Positions 60,866-64,000 of a stretch of DNA of 64,000 nucleotides are shown piece by piece. Numbering within the stretch: the stretch's first letter is position 1; the number at the start of each line of letters is the position of its first letter. A program made the position numbers and the translations under genes. Origin of the DNA: a virus; IMG/VR virus record IMGVR_UViG_3300035670_000144, positions 1-64,000 of that record; one strand, given 5' to 3'. The notes under the pieces were generated by a model. That model was given only the letters and a program-made list of their open reading frames with translations, was not told where the DNA came from and did not search any database.

Positions 60866-61276
60866 CTAATTGTTGCGTTCTTTTAAATATTTTATTGCAG
60901 ATTCCAAATTTTTTATATTATCTTTAAAATTGCCAAGCCCTCTATTACAATGATGACACAACATACCTCTGAATTTTCCAGTATCGTGATTGTGATCCAT
61001 TACTAAATTATATACTTTCCCTAAGTGTTTGTTATTTCTTGACCCGGAATTTTCGGTTCCCCCACATATATCACAGTTAATTTGTTTTCTAAGATTTCTA
61101 ACTTCATCATCAGAAAGTTGTCCTCTAAATTTTCCTCTATTAATTTCACTTCTATACGAGGCTCTACATTTTCTACACCAACTATCCAATCCGTCTAATT
61201 TTTTATTGTGTGGTGGAAAATGTATTAAATCTTTTGGTTTTTCTTCTTTACATCTAGTGCAATTTTTAATAGACAT
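60866..61276 (-). CDS. Endonuclease VII-like HNH nuclease
   Basis: 136 aa. CTRCKEEKP and CRKC zinc pair, CDICGGTENSG and LVMDHNHDTGKFRGMLCHHCNRGLGNFKDN are the recombination endonuclease VII/HNH core. Unlike T4 gene 49, it is short and sits between virion genes, so it is probably a free-standing mobile nuclease rather than the packaging resolvase. AAGGA and an AATAAATA box upstream. Confidence 0.85.
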   Translation of the reverse strand: MSIKNCTRCKEEKPKDLIHFPPHNKKLDGLDSWCRKCRASYRSEINRGKFRGQLSDDEVRNLRKQINCDICGGTENSGSRNNKHLGKVYNLVMDHNHDTGKFRGMLCHHCNRGLGNFKDNIKNLESAIKYLKERNN

Positions 61277-61304
61277 GAATACATTCCTTTTTCATTACAA
61301 ATAT

Positions 61305-61312
61305 ATTTATTA
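61305..61312 (-). promoter_or_regulatory. Late promoter-like box AATAAATA
   Basis: Minus strand, about 29 bases upstream of the nuclease start and at the end of the 620-aa gene. Confidence 0.4.
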
Positions 61313-63172
61313 TTCACAGTTCCACTTTCTTAATGCTAGGGCTTTTCTAGTGGGCCTGCCTTTTTCATCTTTCATAGGACCACGAGCACCACCCATCCTC
61401 GCACAAAATGATTTACGTCGTTTCCATGCCTTGGAACCGGGCTTTAATTTAGAAGGTTTGGTTGTTACAGCAGTTTGTAGTTTGGAACCTGGATTTGCTC
61501 GTCTGTATGAGGCAACACCTTTCTTATTAAGTCCACCTTCAGGGTCTTTTCCTTCTTTTCTTTGCCAAGCAGGTGATGCTTCTGATAATTCTCTATCTGT
61601 TCCTTGTTTGGGTACAGTTCCCATTTGAGCGTAGTCTTGTAGTTCTTTTAGGTGCTTTTGGAATGTCTCTCTTGCTTTTTCAGCCAGTGTGCCAAATGGA
61701 TATGAATATCCTGTTCCAAGAGAACTTTGAATGCCTGCACCAAATCCAGAAATACCTGAATAACGATTACCGAACTCTGGTCCAATAGTATCACTTGATG
61801 GTAATGTATATGGAGTGTTATACATATCAAGTGTTGAGCCTAATAGCCCATCTTCAGTGAGTTTCTTTCTCACAATCTTCTTCTTGGGCTTTTCTTCAAA
61901 TAAAGGATTGAATGGAAATGTTTGACCGGGTGTTGCATCAGCATAAATTTTGGTCAATGATGTCTTGCCCCATTCTCTATCAGATGGTGTGTTTTCATTC
62001 AAGAAATCATCAAAACTTTCATTGACTGATTTCCAACCACCACCTTTTGATTTATACCATTTTGCCGCCCAACCATTGGCATATGCAGATGGATATACAT
62101 CAAATTTTTGTTTTGCCATTGATTTGGCTCTTGCCCACAATTCAGGATTTGTTGGCTTGTTTTTTTCCATTAGATATTCTTCTGTCGCAACAAAAACTGG
62201 CTTTCCGCCTTTACCTTTTCTATCTGCCACTGGGTCTTTCCTTCTTTTTCTTCTTGCTGATTTTGCTCTTTCTTCCTTGGACATTGCCCGTGCAGATGCT
62301 AATGGCCTACATTTTGGTTTACCTTCACCGGGTTCACGGGCACATTGACCTTTGATATTACCTTTGGTATCAAACCTGACCCATTTTTCTTTGAACCATT
62401 TACGAAGGTCTTCGTTGATATCTGTTTCTTCTACCATATGTTTGAGTGAGAATTTATCTGGATTGGCACGACCATACCATCTCATAATCTGACCTGCCAT
62501 TGCATTTGCTTCATTTTCAATGTCAGAACCAGTTTCACCTTCTTTGGCAACATCCTTGATTCTACCGTCTTCATCCTGCTTACAATGAACCAACTCATGT
62601 GCTACGGTACGAAAAATATCCATTGGATGGCGGTTTTTAGTCACTACGACAATTGACTTTTCGGATGGAGAATATCCACCAAAACTGGTGAAGTTTTCTT
62701 CTGCGTCTTTATATTTTAATTTTGGAAGGGATTTGATGCCAAGTTTTTCGGAAGCAAATGATACAAATGAATCTAGCATTGGACTAAAGTCTTGGTGATT
62801 GATTTCTTCGTTTAGATTATTATAATCATGTGCTTTCTTGACCAAATCAAGAATTGGCAAATCTACCATAAATGCTCTGGTTGAACCTGTAGTATTGTGG
62901 TCGGCAATCCAACGATGGTGCCCGTCAAGTATGTGTGAATCTCTTGAAATTACTATTGGCGATTTCTTTTCTTTAGTATGCATCATCTGTAGAACTTTCA
63001 TATCATCAAAGTCTGCTTGAGTAGATTTGAGAGATGATGTATCAAAGTCTTTTTCTGTGAAGTCTATACCTTCATCTTTTAACTTTTGAACGAATGCTTT
63101 GGAATCTGCCAATTGTGGCATCAACTGTCTACTTAAAGTCTGTCCTATTGCTGGAATTTCTATCTTTTTCAT
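61310..63172 (-). CDS. Multi-domain ParB-like / zinc-metalloprotease virion protein
   Basis: 620 aa. (1) ParB-like 60-105 (SPIVISRDSHILDGHHRWIA). (2) Metalloprotease-like 125-235 with H192ELVH196 and a downstream E219-N-E221-A. (3) Basic Cys region 255-330 (WVRFDTKGNIKGQCAREPGEGKPKCRPLASARAMSKEER). (4) YPSAYANGWAAKWYKSKGGGW near 360-380. (5) C-terminal ASPAWQRKEGKDPEGGLNKKGVASYRR...RRKSFCARMGG, 532-620. Modules 3-5 are common in virion proteins of large phages. Several (L/I)-x-E sites lie between modules. Likely packaged cargo; protease function is inferred. Confidence 0.72.
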   Translation of the reverse strand: MKKIEIPAIGQTLSRQLMPQLADSKAFVQKLKDEGIDFTEKDFDTSSLKSTQADFDDMKVLQMMHTKEKKSPIVISRDSHILDGHHRWIADHNTTGSTRAFMVDLPILDLVKKAHDYNNLNEEINHQDFSPMLDSFVSFASEKLGIKSLPKLKYKDAEENFTSFGGYSPSEKSIVVVTKNRHPMDIFRTVAHELVHCKQDEDGRIKDVAKEGETGSDIENEANAMAGQIMRWYGRANPDKFSLKHMVEETDINEDLRKWFKEKWVRFDTKGNIKGQCAREPGEGKPKCRPLASARAMSKEERAKSARRKRRKDPVADRKGKGGKPVFVATEEYLMEKNKPTNPELWARAKSMAKQKFDVYPSAYANGWAAKWYKSKGGGWKSVNESFDDFLNENTPSDREWGKTSLTKIYADATPGQTFPFNPLFEEKPKKKIVRKKLTEDGLLGSTLDMYNTPYTLPSSDTIGPEFGNRYSGISGFGAGIQSSLGTGYSYPFGTLAEKARETFQKHLKELQDYAQMGTVPKQGTDRELSEASPAWQRKEGKDPEGGLNKKGVASYRRANPGSKLQTAVTTKPSKLKPGSKAWKRRKSFCARMGGARGPMKDEKGRPTRKALALRKWNCE

Positions 63173-63182
63173 TTTTGTTCTC

Positions 63183-63848
63183 TTATAAGGTTACAGTGAT
63201 ACCATCTTTGTTGTTTGGTCTAATAGTAATATTGTCTATATCATATACACGAAGCACATCTGCTTTCTTGAACTCTGGATTGAACTTGACCTTCCCTTTG
63301 GACTTTACCATCAAATAGATTTCTTGGTTCTCAGCATATTCTTCACTTTCAACCAGAAATCCGTCAAAGGTAAGTAAATTCTGTTTCCTCTCAAATGATC
63401 CAGTACCATTACCAACATATATGTAATCAATAGGTCCGCCCATAGACTGTGTGCCGACAATCAATGTCTTTTTCTCAATTCTACCAATCTTACCATATAC
63501 TATTTCAGGTATATTATCATCTTCTGATAGCCCCATACCAAGAACTTTGGCAACCAAAGCATTTTCAAATTTTCTAGTCAAGTTTGGCGTCATCAAATCA
63601 ATAGCATTCTTACCAATATTCACTGAAGATATTACATCTTCCTGTAGAGAAATTTTGATACTCTTGGCATTATTATCAAGTATTATATCGGTGTATAATT
63701 TAGAAGAACCAAACTGCCTGCCATTGTATTTTCGGGCACGAATGATTCTATCTAAATTCACATCACCAATCTTCACCATTATTACTCTATAGTCTGAAGC
63801 AGATATTGCATTATTTACTTCATCTTTAAATGTCTCTAGTTTATCCAT
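63183..63848 (-). CDS. Conserved phage hypothetical protein
   Basis: 221 aa. LETFKDEVNNAISASDYRVIMVKIGDVNLDRIIRARKYNGRQFGSSKLYTDIIL and beta-rich C-terminus (GPIDYIYVGNGTGSFERKQNLLTFDGFLVESEEYAENQEIYLMVKSKGKV). Found among virion-region genes; no function known. Its start overlaps the upstream gene's end by eight bases. Confidence 0.62.
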   Translation of the reverse strand: MDKLETFKDEVNNAISASDYRVIMVKIGDVNLDRIIRARKYNGRQFGSSKLYTDIILDNNAKSIKISLQEDVISSVNIGKNAIDLMTPNLTRKFENALVAKVLGMGLSEDDNIPEIVYGKIGRIEKKTLIVGTQSMGGPIDYIYVGNGTGSFERKQNLLTFDGFLVESEEYAENQEIYLMVKSKGKVKFNPEFKKADVLRVYDIDNITIRPNNKDGITVTL

Positions 63849-63999
63849 TTTTTATTGAGTTTAGCATCCAACCGTGTTTGGCATGTACTGTTAATCTGTC
63901 TTGAATGAAATTAGAGTATGCAAATGCCTTTTCTTTTTCTGCCATCTCGTATGTTTCTGTCAGAGTAGCGATGACCATATCATTTGATTTTATTAGATT
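63841..63999 (-). CDS. Partial CDS (C-terminus), unknown
   Basis: The last 52 codons before TAA at 63843-63841; the start lies beyond the right edge. The visible part is helical: MVIATLTETYEMAEKEKAFAYSNFIQDRLTVHAKHGWMLNSIKNG. Overlaps the next start, so it belongs to the same operon. No family recognised. Confidence 0.55.
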   Translation of the reverse strand, partial: NLIKSNDMVIATLTETYEMAEKEKAFAYSNFIQDRLTVHAKHGWMLNSIKNG

Positions 64000-64000
64000 A

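Noticed and set aside
60866-61276. Packaging resolvase gp49
   Set aside because: It has the EndoVII core, but size and position among virion genes fit a free-standing mobile nuclease better.
1-64000. Integrated prophage
   Set aside because: No integrase, attachment site or bacterial flank is visible; the gene set is that of a lytic T4-like phage.

Overview
The window is part of an AT-rich genome of a T4-like myovirus (Caudoviricetes). It carries recognisable homologues of T4 baseplate and tail genes (6, 8, 25, 26, 48, 53, a 27-like hub, a 5-like spike), head completion gene 4, gp32 ssDNA-binding protein, gp59 helicase loader, gp33 late-transcription co-activator, RNase H and gp61 primase. 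Auxiliary metabolism includes class II ribonucleotide reductase, ThyX, PhoH, SpeD, glutaredoxin and a sugar-nucleotide epimerase. The mix resembles marine or cyanophage-type T4 relatives. A two-piece tmRNA with the tag ANDNAPFETRLAA and a DUF1289 gene point to an alphaproteobacterial host; this host call is inference.

Layout. 1-22.8 kb: one long leftward late operon: fibre genes with S74 chaperone domains, a repeat-rich fibre, a 2013-aa DUF4815-like structural protein, then gp8, a gp7-position protein, gp6, gp25, a spike split over two genes, a gp27-like hub, gp53 and gp48. 22.8-29.1 kb: a rightward late operon (gp4, an unnamed conserved gene, a tail-tube-fold protein, gp26, a gp51 candidate and a 1242-aa hub protein with several cell-wall hydrolase modules), closed by a terminator shared with the convergent gp32 gene. 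29.1-38.2 kb: leftward replication and late-transcription genes (32, 59, 33), speD, the permuted tmRNA, a PNK-type phosphatase, an MGME1-like nuclease, two proteins with T4-like capsid-targeting leaders, phoH and an HNH endonuclease. 38.2-43.6 kb: many small unknown genes, most units preceded by a near-identical consensus sigma-70 promoter, plus one tRNA-like gene. 43.6-48.2 kb: RNase H, glutaredoxin and small proteins. 48.2-50.6 kb: an overlapping operon of short-leader proteins ending in a papain-like protease. 50.6-56.7 kb: GIY-YIG nuclease, epimerase, NrdJ, HNH nuclease, ThyX and primase. 56.7-64 kb: leader-bearing, probably virion-internal proteins, a structural protein, an EndoVII-like nuclease and a 620-aa multi-domain ParB-like/metalloprotease protein.

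Regulation visible in sequence: late genes have T4-type late promoter boxes (TATAAATA or NATAAATA), consistent with the gp33 gene; the small-gene region uses TTGACA-16/17-TATAAT promoters. The strongest unusual signals are the phage-borne circularly permuted tmRNA with its own late promoter, the repeated early-promoter cassette, the family of capsid-targeting-like leaders (one on a kinase-fold protein), the multi-enzyme hub protein, and an RNase H gene whose start appears to be AUU or frameshifted.
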